From: Luteitalea sp.
GTDB taxonomy: Bacteria; Acidobacteriota; Vicinamibacteria; Vicinamibacterales; Vicinamibacteraceae
NCBI GenBank assembly: GCA_009377495.1
Contig: WHTZ01000014.1
Location: 1 to 64,000, forward strand
Reading direction: 5' to 3'
Length of the DNA: 64,000 bases
The position numbers were made by a program, and so were the translations under genes. Shown here one piece after another: positions 48,953 through 57,117 of this stretch. The notes beneath the pieces were generated by a model. It was given only the letters and a program-made list of their open reading frames with translations, did not search any database and had not been told where the DNA came from. Numbering within the stretch: the first letter of the stretch is position 1; the number at the start of each line of letters is the position of its first letter.

Positions 48953-49456
48953 ATGGCAGCGCAAGCATCCTTTGATATTACTTCGACCGTCGACCTCCAG
49001 GAAGTTGACAACGCCGTCAACCAGGCGAAGAAGGAGGTGGCACAGCGCTACGACTTCAAGGGCTCGAAGTCCGAGATCGACTTCCGCCGTGGCGAGAACC
49101 TCATCATCCTCAGTGCAGACGACGACTTCAAGCTACAGGCGCTGTGGGAAATCCTCCAGGGTCGCCTCGTGCGCCGGAGCGTGCCGGTCAAGAATCTCAA
49201 GCTCGGGGACAAGGAACAGGCGACGGGAGCCACGGTGCGGCGGACGCTGACGCTTCAACAGGGTATTCCCACCGAGACATCACGAGCGATCGTCAAGTTC
49301 CTGAAAGACCACAAGCTCAAGAAGGTGCAAGCAGCTATCCAGGCAGACCAGGTACGCGTCTCCTCAGCGTCCAAAGACGACTTGCAGACAGCCATCCGGC
49401 TGCTCAAGGACGAAGACTTCGAGATCGAGCTACAGTTCGGGAACTATCGAGGGTGA
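48953..49456 (+). CDS. yajQ: YajQ-family nucleotide-binding protein
   Basis: 167 residues, complete. The sequence follows YajQ closely: ASFDITSTVDLQEVDNAVNQAKKEVAQRYDFKGSKSEIDF, LGDKEQATGATVRRTLTLQQGI, AIVKFLKDHKLKKVQAAIQADQVRVSS, ending FGNYRG. YajQ proteins bind cyclic di-GMP in some species and are linked to RNA or stress functions. Only 36 bases separate it from the divergent CoA-transferase. Confidence 0.95.
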   Translation: MAAQASFDITSTVDLQEVDNAVNQAKKEVAQRYDFKGSKSEIDFRRGENLIILSADDDFKLQALWEILQGRLVRRSVPVKNLKLGDKEQATGATVRRTLTLQQGIPTETSRAIVKFLKDHKLKKVQAAIQADQVRVSSASKDDLQTAIRLLKDEDFEIELQFGNYRG

Positions 49457-49492
49457 GTTATCGACGATGCCCTGGAAGGTGCGGGCCGAGCC

Positions 49493-50902
49493 ATGAATCG
49501 ATCACGATCCTCTTCTCGCCGAGAGTTTCTACGCCGAGCCACGTCGTCGGCAGTCGCCGTGGCGGCCGCGCCGTCGATTGGGTTGAGCACACGCGCGCAT
49601 CGGTTGCAGCCGAGCGCGCCGCTATCAAAGCCACGAGCCGCCAACGATCGGATTCGTGTGGCGACCATAGGCATGGGCATCATCGGGTTCATCGACACGG
49701 ATACGGCTCTGCAAGTACCAGGTGTCGAGTTGGTCGCGGCGGCCGACGTTTACAGTGGGCGCCGCAACCGGGTGAACGAGATCTACGGGAACGACGTTCT
49801 CACGTCTGTCGACTATCGCGAAGTACTCGCCAGGTCCGACATCGACGCGGTGATCATCGCGGCCCCCGATCACTGGCACCTGCAGATGGCTATCGACGCC
49901 ATGCGGGCTGGAAAAGCGGTCTATCTCGAGAAGCCCATGGTGCAGAAGCTCGATCAGGGGCCCCAGCTGATACGGGCTCAGAAGGAAACAGGGGTCGTTC
50001 TACAGGTCGGCAGTCAGTTCTCCAGCCCGATTCTCTACGAAAAGGTTCGCGAGCTCATCGCATCGGGCGCAATCGGTCAACTCAATACGATTGAAGCCAG
50101 GTACAATCGGAATTCCCCATTGGGTGCCTGGCAATACTCCATTCCGCCGGACGCTTCACGCGAGACCTGTGACTGGGATCGTTTTCTCGGCGCTGCTCCC
50201 GAACGGCCCTTTGATCCCGTTCGGTTCTTCCGCTGGCGAAACTACAAGGACTATGGAACCGGCATCCCCGGTGACCTCTACGTGCACTTGTTTACCGGTA
50301 TCCATAAATCCATTGGCTCGAACGGGCCCAGTGAGGTTATCTCAACCGGCGGGCTTCACTTCTGGGATGACGGGCGTGACGTTCCGGACGTGATCCATAG
50401 CCTCTGTCGGTACGAGGCATCAGACAATCACCCGGCGTTTACGCTGACGATGCAATCAAACTTTGCCGATGGAAGCGGCGGCGGGCAGACCTTCCGCTTC
50501 GTGGGCAACGAAGGGATGATTGAGGTCCGAAACGACAGTCTCACGTTGGTGCGCTCGCCAATGACGCCTCCGTCCGAAGAGGAGCTCATCGAAGGCTATA
50601 ACTCCGTGCGAACCTGGAGTGAGCCCGTTCGAAAACAATTCACGGAAGAATACCAGGCCAAGCACAAGACACCAATCGCACCTGAAGGTCGAGAGACGGT
50701 CGAGTTCCAGGTGCCCGAGAACTATGATGACCGCTTCGACCACTTTACCTACTTCTTCGACTCGGTGCGGAACGGGACGCCTGTCTATCAGGATGCCGTG
50801 TTTGGATTTCGCGCGGCGGCCCCGTCGCTGTTAGCCAACAAGGCGCACGAGGACGGCGTGATCTGTAAGTGGGACCCGGAGGGGATGCGGGAGGTGGCGT
50901 GA
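49493..50902 (+). CDS. Tat-exported Gfo/Idh/MocA oxidoreductase
   Basis: 469 residues. Tat signal SRREFLRRATSSAVAVAAAPS. Rossmann domain IRVATIGMGIIGFIDTDTA, then APDHWHLQMAID and LEKPMVQ with the family Glu-Lys-Pro. The C-terminal domain carries DYGTGIPGDLYVHLFTGIHKSIG and FRFVGNEGMIEV. It is probably a sugar-modifying dehydrogenase in the periplasm. Unlike the copy at 9553 it has no ThuA partner. Confidence 0.88.
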   Translation: MNRSRSSSRREFLRRATSSAVAVAAAPSIGLSTRAHRLQPSAPLSKPRAANDRIRVATIGMGIIGFIDTDTALQVPGVELVAAADVYSGRRNRVNEIYGNDVLTSVDYREVLARSDIDAVIIAAPDHWHLQMAIDAMRAGKAVYLEKPMVQKLDQGPQLIRAQKETGVVLQVGSQFSSPILYEKVRELIASGAIGQLNTIEARYNRNSPLGAWQYSIPPDASRETCDWDRFLGAAPERPFDPVRFFRWRNYKDYGTGIPGDLYVHLFTGIHKSIGSNGPSEVISTGGLHFWDDGRDVPDVIHSLCRYEASDNHPAFTLTMQSNFADGSGGGQTFRFVGNEGMIEVRNDSLTLVRSPMTPPSEEELIEGYNSVRTWSEPVRKQFTEEYQAKHKTPIAPEGRETVEFQVPENYDDRFDHFTYFFDSVRNGTPVYQDAVFGFRAAAPSLLANKAHEDGVICKWDPEGMREVA

Positions 50903-50942
50903 TTGACGACCACGGTGGTCTGTGTCCACAAGCCAATCTGTC

Positions 50943-52598
50943 TCAAGCTGTTCTCTTGACGACCACAATCGTGATGTCGTCGTACTGTGGGACGCCACGC
51001 GTGAACCGGTCGATCTCGCGCAGGACGTGCGCGACGATGGCTTCCGCTGGCTGCGACGCGGCCGAGTGCACGGCGTCGACCAGACGCGTGGCCCCGAACT
51101 CTGCGCCATCCGTGCGCTGCGCTTCGGTGACCCCGTCCGAATACAGCACGCTGATGTCGCCCGCCGCGAGCGTCAGCTCACCCTCCCCGTATGCCGCGCC
51201 CGGGAACATGCCGAAGGCGAGACCGGTCGCGGGACACCACTCGACGTCACCGCCCGGCCTGACCACCAACAGGTCGTTGTGTCCCGCACTGACATACCGA
51301 CACTGCCCGGACGACGCGTCCACCTGCAACAGGACGGCGGTCACGTACTTGTTCCCGGGAGTGGCCGCAAACAGGAGCTCGTTGGTCTGTGCGGCGAGCG
51401 CCGCGAGCGAGAGATCGTGCCCAATGAGCGCCCGAAGCGTGGCGTGCATGCCGCTCATCAGCAGGGAGGCGGCGATACCCTTACCCGCAACGTCTGCCAC
51501 GCAGAGCAGATACGGTGCGTTCGCCCGCTCGACGAGCAGCGCATCGTAGTAGTCGCCACCGACCACCCGTGCGGGCCGGCTCGCCCCCGCGACGTCGAGC
51601 CCCTCCACGTGCGGGAGCGCCGCGGGCAACAGCCCGCGCTGAATGCCCGCAGCAAGGGCGAGCTCCTTCTCCATCTGCTGCTTTTCGAGCGTCTCGCGGA
51701 AGTTCCAACAGTTCTCGAGCGCGACGACGGCTTGAGCCGCCATGCCGGCGCCAATCTCACGATCATGGGGTCCGTAGCCAAGGCCACTCGGCCGAGGCCC
51801 CAGCGCCGCCAGACCGACCGTCTGCCCACCGACGCGGAGGGGGAACAAGAGCGCAACGCGTTGGTCGGCCAAGAGATCCCGCAGTGCCGTGTCCTCGATC
51901 TCTTCGGGCGTGCAGGCATCCGGCAGCCGTGCGAGCGCCTCGAGATAGCGATCGCACGGCGGCAAGGTCATGCCTTTTTGTCGCGCAACAGGCGGTTGCC
52001 CCGGGCGTGCGGCCAGCACGGCGTACCGGCTCAGCGCCCACTGTCCGGCCAGGGTCAGACCCAGGACGCGCGCCACCTCGTCCGGATCGGTCGTCCGCGC
52101 GAGCGCCCGTACGAGCTCGACGAGCGACGCCAGCTCTTGGTTCTTGCGATCGAGGTCCGTGTTCAGTCGCCGGGTCTCTTCGTGAGCGCGCGCATTGGCG
52201 ATACCGCTCGCGGCAATGCCAAGAAGACCGAGGAGAAACGCCTCCTCGTCGGCGTCGACGCTGCGGCCCGCGGGCCCGAGGCCGAGCAGGCCGACAGGAG
52301 GAGTTCCAATCGGTAGGACGCGGGTCAGGCCCACGCTCTCGGCAACCGAGGCATCGAAAGGATCGCCCACCGCGAGACTGCGAAGGCCGCGTAACGCGGC
52401 GACCCGAGCCGTCTCACCATCCCCAATGGCCACCACGGCGCGCGCCACGAGATGACGACCCATGACGGTGCGCACCAGATGCGCGAGCAGCGTGTCGAGG
52501 TCTAGCGACGCGTGCAGGAGCTGCGCAGACTCGAGGAGCGCCCCGAGACGCGCCACGCGGGTCAGGCTCGTCGATGGATCGTGTGAAACGTCCGGCAT
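50943..52598 (-). CDS. RsbU-type PP2C phosphatase with GAF domains
   Basis: 551 residues from the ATG at 52598; the frame extends further but would overlap the kinase gene. Two GAF-like domains (about 10-150 and 185-315) precede a SpoIIE phosphatase domain starting QMEKELALAAGIQRGLLP. Metal-binding acidic residues are in VVGGDYYD, VADVAGKG, SDGVTEA and YDDITIVVVK. It dephosphorylates the STAS antagonist to free a sigma factor. Third gene of the RsbV-RsbW-RsbU operon. Confidence 0.88.
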   Translation of the reverse strand: MPDVSHDPSTSLTRVARLGALLESAQLLHASLDLDTLLAHLVRTVMGRHLVARAVVAIGDGETARVAALRGLRSLAVGDPFDASVAESVGLTRVLPIGTPPVGLLGLGPAGRSVDADEEAFLLGLLGIAASGIANARAHEETRRLNTDLDRKNQELASLVELVRALARTTDPDEVARVLGLTLAGQWALSRYAVLAARPGQPPVARQKGMTLPPCDRYLEALARLPDACTPEEIEDTALRDLLADQRVALLFPLRVGGQTVGLAALGPRPSGLGYGPHDREIGAGMAAQAVVALENCWNFRETLEKQQMEKELALAAGIQRGLLPAALPHVEGLDVAGASRPARVVGGDYYDALLVERANAPYLLCVADVAGKGIAASLLMSGMHATLRALIGHDLSLAALAAQTNELLFAATPGNKYVTAVLLQVDASSGQCRYVSAGHNDLLVVRPGGDVEWCPATGLAFGMFPGAAYGEGELTLAAGDISVLYSDGVTEAQRTDGAEFGATRLVDAVHSAASQPAEAIVAHVLREIDRFTRGVPQYDDITIVVVKRTA

Positions 52599-52620
52599 GG
52601 ATCCCCGGAGCGCGCGTCGG

Positions 52621-53052
52621 TCAGCGCCGAATGTGCTTGAGTAGTCGGAGCCGGTTGGGCTCCCCAGGCACGATCTCGTACGACACCTCGTCCACGAGGG
52701 CGCGCATGACCCGCACGCCGAGGCCGCCCATCCGTCCCGCGGCCGTGAGGCGGGCAAGAGACTCGTCAGGCACGGCGCCCAGGTCGAAGCCGCCGCCGGC
52801 GTCGACCACTTCGATGCGCAGGCTCTGTTGGTCGAACGTCGCACGGACCGTCACGGCCTTCGTCAGGTCGTTGCCGTGGGCGTGCTCGATCGCATTCGCA
52901 CACGCCTCGTCCACGGCCAGCTCCAGCTTGGAGACGTCCTCCTCGCCCAAGCCGGCTTGCTCGCCGACACTCGCAACGAAATCCCGAATCATCGCGAGGT
53001 TCTCGGTGGACGACGGGACCTGCAACAAGAAGGTCTGCTCGATTGAGCCCAT
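52621..53052 (-). CDS. RsbW-type anti-sigma factor kinase (HATPase)
   Basis: 143 residues from the ATG at 53052, with GGGAGG seven bases upstream; a GTG two codons earlier overlaps the RsbV stop. The GHKL ATP motifs are ELAVDEACANAIEHAHG (N box), EVVDAGGGFD (G1) and GGLGVRVMRAL (G2). It phosphorylates the STAS antagonist and binds the sigma factor. No sigma gene is adjacent. Confidence 0.9.
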   Translation of the reverse strand: MGSIEQTFLLQVPSSTENLAMIRDFVASVGEQAGLGEEDVSKLELAVDEACANAIEHAHGNDLTKAVTVRATFDQQSLRIEVVDAGGGFDLGAVPDESLARLTAAGRMGGLGVRVMRALVDEVSYEIVPGEPNRLRLLKHIRR

Positions 53053-53054
53053 CG

Positions 53055-53423
53055 TCACGCCTCCCGGGTGGGTACCTCGCTGAATCGGCGAACGGCGTCC
53101 GGTACGGTGTCGAGCATGTCGTAAATGGCTTGAAAGCCGAGGATCTCGAAAATCTGGCGCACGCGTTGGTTCAGGCCGCAGATCTTGAGGTCGCCGCCCT
53201 CCTGCCGGATCTGCTCGATGAATCCCATGAACACGCCCAGGCCAGCCGAGGAGATGTAGGAGAGCTTCTGCCCGTCGACGACGAGACGCGCACGGCCGTT
53301 GTCGAGCTCGGATTGAATGGCCTGTTCGAAGATAGGAGCGGTGTGGGCATCCAGGAATCCTTCGAGGGCGAGGACCGAAATGTCACCCTCGTCTGTTCGT
53401 TGCACCGAGAACGGTTGCGGCAT
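53055..53423 (-). CDS. RsbV-type STAS anti-anti-sigma factor
   Basis: 122 residues from the ATG at 53423. STAS motifs are VLALEGFLDAHTAPIFEQAI, LVVDGQKLSYISSAGLGVFMGF with the phosphorylatable serine in SSAGL, and LKICGLNQRVRQIFEILGF. First gene of the operon and coupled to the kinase. Confidence 0.92.
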   Translation of the reverse strand: MPQPFSVQRTDEGDISVLALEGFLDAHTAPIFEQAIQSELDNGRARLVVDGQKLSYISSAGLGVFMGFIEQIRQEGGDLKICGLNQRVRQIFEILGFQAIYDMLDTVPDAVRRFSEVPTREA

Positions 53424-53464
53424 GCCGTACTCCTGAGACCCCGGTAGTCTAGCCGAAAAACGCA

Positions 53465-53509
53465 CCAGGTACCATTTTCACGCTAAAAAGGGAACCGGGT
53501 ACCATTTTT
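53465..53509. repeat. Two direct copies of ACCRGGTACCATTTT, 30 bases apart
   Basis: Copies at 53465-53479 and 53495-53509, each containing the palindrome GGTACC. They lie in the 117-base gap between divergent rsbV-like and dus-like genes, and could be an operator pair or part of a dispersed repeat. Confidence 0.5.
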
Positions 53510-53539
53510 CGATTTTCGTAACCGCTATCATAGAAAACG

Positions 53540-54649
53540 ATGCGCGAGCGCGACCTTCGGGCGTTGTTGACCGGCGCCGTGATCATGGCGCCCATGACGA
53601 AAGGCTCGAATCTGCCATACCGGCGGCTGTGCAATCGGCTCGGGGCCACGATCACGATGGGTGAAATGGCCGTGGCCCGACGGCTGCGGCAACGCAAGCG
53701 GGGTGAGTTCGCGCTCATCCAGCGCGCTCCGGACGAGCGCATCTTTGGCGTCCAGCTCGCGGGGCGCGATCCTGCGGAGATGGCGTGGGCCGCGGCGCTG
53801 GTCGAGTCGCGGGGCGCAGACCTGGTCGACGTGAACCTGGGCTGCCCCATCGACGAGTTCACGCGTCGCGGCTTGGGCGCCGCGCTCCTCCGCCGACCGA
53901 GGAGGGTGCGTGAGATCGTCGAAGCCATGAAGGCGTCGGTGTCTCGCATCCCCGTCACCGTCAAAATCCGGCTCGGGTGGAACGACGACCACCTGAATTA
54001 CGTCGACGTGGCGCGCGCGGCCATCGACGGGGGTGCCGATGCCATCACGGTGCACGGCCGCACGCGCGGTCAGCGCTATCGAAAGGCCGCAGACTGGGAC
54101 GCCATTGGCGCACTTGCCGCCGCTGTCGCCGTGCCCGTTGTGGGGAACGGCGACATCCTCTATCCCCACGATATCGTGGAAAGGCAGCAGGCCGCAGGAT
54201 GCGCCGGCGTCATGGTGGCGCGCGGCGCGCTCATCAAGCCTTGGATCTTCCGTGAGGCGCGCGAGGGTGTCTTCGACGAGTCCCCGGAATTTCGCTGGCG
54301 CATTTACAGCGAGTACGCGCGACTGGGTCTGGAACACTGGGGAGACGACGAGCACGGGCGTTCCCGTTTTCGTGAGTTCTTGGTCTGGCACCTGGGTTTC
54401 TGGTGCCGGTTCCTCCCGCGGCGTCCTGACGGCACGTTCTCGACCATGCAAGGGCGCGACTCACCGCTCGAGCCAGCGTCGCCCGCGGAGGCGCTGCTCG
54501 CGCGCGCAGACGCCCCCGGCCACGCGTACCTCGCCAAGTGCCTCATCGAGGGCCTGGACCTGGATGAGGCGGTGCGCCACGCGCCGCCGTCTGCCAACCC
54601 GTCCGGCGACCCCTCCAGTAGCGCAGAAACAGCCGTCGTCCGCGGCTGA
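53540..54649 (+). CDS. tRNA-dihydrouridine synthase, DUS3-like subtype
   Basis: 369 residues. FMN TIM-barrel with MAPMTKGSNLPYRRL, FGVQLAG, the catalytic C102 in VNLGCPIDEFTRRG, ITVHGRTRGQRYRKAADWDAIG, VVGNGDIL and GVMVARGALIKPWIF. The last motif, together with YARLGLEHWGDDEHG and FLVWHLGFWCRFLP, resembles eukaryotic DUS3 more than bacterial DusA, DusB or DusC. The enzyme reduces a specific tRNA uridine; which one is unknown. The C-terminus adds a short low-complexity tail. Confidence 0.85.
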   Translation: MRERDLRALLTGAVIMAPMTKGSNLPYRRLCNRLGATITMGEMAVARRLRQRKRGEFALIQRAPDERIFGVQLAGRDPAEMAWAAALVESRGADLVDVNLGCPIDEFTRRGLGAALLRRPRRVREIVEAMKASVSRIPVTVKIRLGWNDDHLNYVDVARAAIDGGADAITVHGRTRGQRYRKAADWDAIGALAAAVAVPVVGNGDILYPHDIVERQQAAGCAGVMVARGALIKPWIFREAREGVFDESPEFRWRIYSEYARLGLEHWGDDEHGRSRFREFLVWHLGFWCRFLPRRPDGTFSTMQGRDSPLEPASPAEALLARADAPGHAYLAKCLIEGLDLDEAVRHAPPSANPSGDPSSSAETAVVRG

Positions 54650-54667
54650 CCTCTGGCGCGGAGAAAT

Positions 54668-54691
54668 GTAGGGCGGCCCTTTAGGGCCGCC
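54668..54691 (+). repeat. GTAG-headed hairpin after the Dus gene
   Basis: GTAG then a perfect 8-base stem GGCGGCCC, loop TTTA and GGGCCGCC. It is 18 bases after the dus stop and can serve as a terminator; the GTAG head matches the REP-like elements elsewhere. Confidence 0.55.
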
Positions 54692-54714
54692 AACAGCTCT
54701 GTCTTCGTTGTAAG

Positions 54715-54733
54715 ATATGTCGTAACGATATAT
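54715..54733. promoter_or_regulatory. PadR operator candidate
   Basis: ATATGTCGTAACGATATAT is a near-perfect palindrome 34 bases before the PadR gene. It is AT-rich in a GC-rich genome and has the ATnnTCGT/ACGAnnAT layout expected of an autoregulated winged-helix repressor. Confidence 0.55.
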
Positions 54734-54767
54734 CGTAAGCGGCTATTTTTTACGGAAGAGGTAAGTC

Positions 54768-55361
54768 ATGGCATCAGGTTTCGATTGGCCCACGTTCGCG
54801 GCCCAAATGGACTCCTACGTCAACCGCGTGACGGGCCGCCGCCGTCGCCGGTTCGATGCCGGCGAGATGAAGTACGTCATCCTCAAGGTGCTCGAGGACA
54901 CGCCGCGCCATGGGTACGACGTGATGAAGGAGATTCAGACGCGGCTTGGTGGCTGGTACACGCCGTCACCCGGGACCGTCTACCCGACGCTGCAGTGGCT
55001 GGACGACGCGGGCCTGGTCCGCGGCCGTGAGGATCAAGGCCGACGCGTGTACGAGATCACGGACGAGGGGCGGCAGTTTCTCCGGGACAACAAAGGCATC
55101 GTCGAGGAGATCTTCGAGCGGGTGCATGACACGGTGGAGCGGGCCGCGGGCAGCGGGATGAGCGCGGTGCACAAGGCGACCGGGCGCCTCGTGAAGGAAG
55201 TCTATCGCGCGAGCTGGCGGCGCGACACGGACGAGACCTGCCGGCGAATCGGCGAGATTCTGGACCGCGCGACAGCGGATATCCAGGGGCTGCGCGCGAC
55301 ACAGGCGGACGTGGGGCGCGATTCACCTAACCCCGATGAAACAGCGTCAGCTCCCAGGTGA
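54768..55361 (+). CDS. PadR-family transcriptional regulator, longer type
   Basis: 197 residues. The winged helix lies at about 33-110 (AGEMKYVILKVLEDTPRHGYDVMKEIQTRLGGWYTPSPGTVYPTLQWLDDAGLV, wing VYEITDEGRQFL), with an extra ~35-residue N-terminus and a helical C-terminal dimerisation region. This is the PadR class with a C-terminal coiled helix, unlike the short ADOP-linked copies at 18116 and 61467. No obvious partner gene; the next gene overlaps tail to tail. Confidence 0.88.
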   Translation: MASGFDWPTFAAQMDSYVNRVTGRRRRRFDAGEMKYVILKVLEDTPRHGYDVMKEIQTRLGGWYTPSPGTVYPTLQWLDDAGLVRGREDQGRRVYEITDEGRQFLRDNKGIVEEIFERVHDTVERAAGSGMSAVHKATGRLVKEVYRASWRRDTDETCRRIGEILDRATADIQGLRATQADVGRDSPNPDETASAPR

Positions 55362-55563
55362 GTGACAACACGTCGTGGCGTAGGATATACACATCACCAT
55401 CGTCGCCGCGAACCTTGAAATAGCGGTGGTCGGGGGCAAGCCAGCGATCGAGGACGTCGACGACCTCGATGGCACGCTCGCCCAAGTGGAAGCGCCGAGG
55501 TGTTTCCTCGCCGCGATGGCCGGCGTAACAGTCGACGTGTATCTGGATGAGAGGGTCACCCAT
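55327..55563 (-). CDS. Small conserved protein of unknown function
   Basis: 78 residues from the ATG at 55563. It reads IQIHVDCYAGHRGEETPRRFHLGER, EVVDVLDRWLAPDHRYFKVRG, DVYILRHDVLSLTWELTLF, a compact beta-rich protein that I have seen often as a conserved hypothetical in this phylum. No known function. It overlaps the PadR gene by 35 bases at the 3' end, and its start overlaps that of the DoxX gene. Confidence 0.72.
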   Translation of the reverse strand: MGDPLIQIHVDCYAGHRGEETPRRFHLGERAIEVVDVLDRWLAPDHRYFKVRGDDGDVYILRHDVLSLTWELTLFHRG

Positions 55564-55948
55564 GGAGCGAATCCTAGGCAAATATTCAGAGGGCATCTAC
55601 CCCGTACTCCGCATCGTCGTCGGATTTCTCTTCTTGTGCCACGGCGCGCAAAAGCTCTTTGGCTTCCTGGGCGCCACGCCGGCGGGCAATGCCATGATGG
55701 TGACCGCCGGCGTGATTGAGTTCTTTGGCGGCCTGCTCGTCGCCGTCGGGTTCTTGACAAGCTGGGCTGCCTTCATCGCCAGCGGTCAGATGGCAGTCGC
55801 TTACTTCATGGCACATGCGCCGCGGGGCCCCTTGCCGATCGTCAATGATGGTGAGCCTGCAGCGCTTTACAGCTTCCTGTTCCTCTATATTGCCTCACGC
55901 GGATCCGGTGCTCTCAGCGTCGATCGGCTCTTCGGCCGAAAGGGCTGA
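55562..55948 (+). CDS. DoxX-family membrane protein
   Basis: 128 residues from the ATG at 55562 with GAGAGGG six bases upstream. Four membrane helices: PVLRIVVGFLFLCHGAQKLFGF, MMVTAGVIEFFGGLLVAVGFL, AAFIASGQMAVAYFMAHAP and a final YSFLFLYIASRG. The HGAQKLF motif is a DoxX hallmark. Family members work in redox or thiosulfate metabolism, unspecified here. Confidence 0.88.
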   Translation: MERILGKYSEGIYPVLRIVVGFLFLCHGAQKLFGFLGATPAGNAMMVTAGVIEFFGGLLVAVGFLTSWAAFIASGQMAVAYFMAHAPRGPLPIVNDGEPAALYSFLFLYIASRGSGALSVDRLFGRKG

Positions 55949-57019
55949 CCGCTCGTCGGATCGCGCCCGGCGCACGGTGTCGACCATCGCGCGAATGGCT
56001 TCGATGACCGTGTCCGGCTCGTCCAGGTGGAGCCAGTGGCCGCCTCGGCGCGGGACCAGCACGCGTCCGCGTTGCGAGAGCCGCGCAAGCGCCTGGTGCT
56101 CGCGCCGTGGCGACGAATCGCCGCGCGTCGCGCTCATCACGACCAGCGGCATGTGACCAAGCGGTGCGCCACCGCCGCCACGGCGGCATCTCTCGGCTGC
56201 CAGCGCGATAGTGTCCTTCAACGACCGTGCGCTCTCCGGGACCGCTGCGATCCAGGCTGCCATCACGACGAAGCTCTTGGGTCGGCTCCAATGCGCTTGC
56301 ACAGCGGGCCACAGGTCGGATGGCAGCTTCGTCACCTCGCCGACGATACGTTCCACCGTCTCGGATGCTCTCCGGCCGAAGCGGCCGAGCACGGCGCGCC
56401 CCAATCGGTTGGAGCCCTGCTGCAATCTCGCGAGACACAGGCGGACGAGGCCCACGCTCGCGAGGGTGGCCCCAATGTAGGAGAAGATCCGACCGCCCAT
56501 GATCAAACGTCGCTGCTCCGGCGTCGGCGCGCACCAATCGTCAGGCGTGATGGGATCGACGAGCACGAGGCCCGCGATCTCATCCGCGTGATCCAGGGCA
56601 AGCTGCAAGGCCACGTATCCGCCAAACGAGTGACTGACGATGACCCACGGCGGCGCGACGCCGGCCGCCGTGAGCACCTCGCGTAGCTGGCTGGCTGCAA
56701 CGGCTGCCGTCTTCGGACCGCGCTGCCGCGCGCTCCAACCAAGGCCGGCGCGATCGTACGCGCACGCACGGGTGAACCGCGCGACCTCGACCTGGACCGG
56801 CCGCCAATTGAGCGAAGACGACGCCACACCAGACTCGAAGACCACAGCTGGGTTGCCGACACCCAGAATATAGATATGACGCGGACCCGCGCCGGCATCC
56901 ACGAGCCGGCCGGGTGGTGGCTGTCGCTCGGTGTCACGTCTCATGCCGCGGCGCTGGTAGACGATTCCTGCAACAAGGAGGATCGCCAGCAGGAGCGCCA
57001 CGATCAGTAGACCGAGCAT
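55895..57019 (-). CDS. Membrane-anchored alpha/beta-hydrolase
   Basis: 374 residues from the ATG at 57019. An N-terminal anchor LGLLIVALLLAILLVAGIVY precedes an alpha/beta-hydrolase fold: AVVFESGVASSSLNW, YDRAGLGWS, the nucleophile elbow VSHSFGGYVALQL and a distal GGHWLHLDEPDTVIEAI with the catalytic His. Lipid or ester substrate unknown. The 3' end overlaps DoxX by 54 bases tail to tail. Confidence 0.82.
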   Translation of the reverse strand: MLGLLIVALLLAILLVAGIVYQRRGMRRDTERQPPPGRLVDAGAGPRHIYILGVGNPAVVFESGVASSSLNWRPVQVEVARFTRACAYDRAGLGWSARQRGPKTAAVAASQLREVLTAAGVAPPWVIVSHSFGGYVALQLALDHADEIAGLVLVDPITPDDWCAPTPEQRRLIMGGRIFSYIGATLASVGLVRLCLARLQQGSNRLGRAVLGRFGRRASETVERIVGEVTKLPSDLWPAVQAHWSRPKSFVVMAAWIAAVPESARSLKDTIALAAERCRRGGGGAPLGHMPLVVMSATRGDSSPRREHQALARLSQRGRVLVPRRGGHWLHLDEPDTVIEAIRAMVDTVRRARSDERSALSAEEPIDAESTGSA

Positions 57020-57060
57020 GGATCCATTCTCCCACCGACTCGGTGGGTGAATGCTGGCAA

Positions 57061-57097
57061 GGTGAGGGGTGAGAAGGTGACAAGGTGACAAGGGGGA
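57061..57097. repeat. GGTGACAAGGTGACA tandem repeat
   Basis: Three or so GGTGA(G/C)AAGG units in the gap before the DUF72 gene. Related to the repeat at 44317-44363. Confidence 0.5.
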
Positions 57098-57117
57098 TGG
57101 GATCATAGTGAGCTCAC

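Noticed and set aside
50922-52316. 464-codon plus-strand frame over the phosphatase gene
   Set aside because: Antisense shadow of the RsbU-type gene, Arg-rich, no domain.
52599-52844. N-terminal extension of the RsbU-type protein
   Set aside because: It would be encoded across the RsbW-type gene in another frame; the ATG at 52598 gives the natural start.
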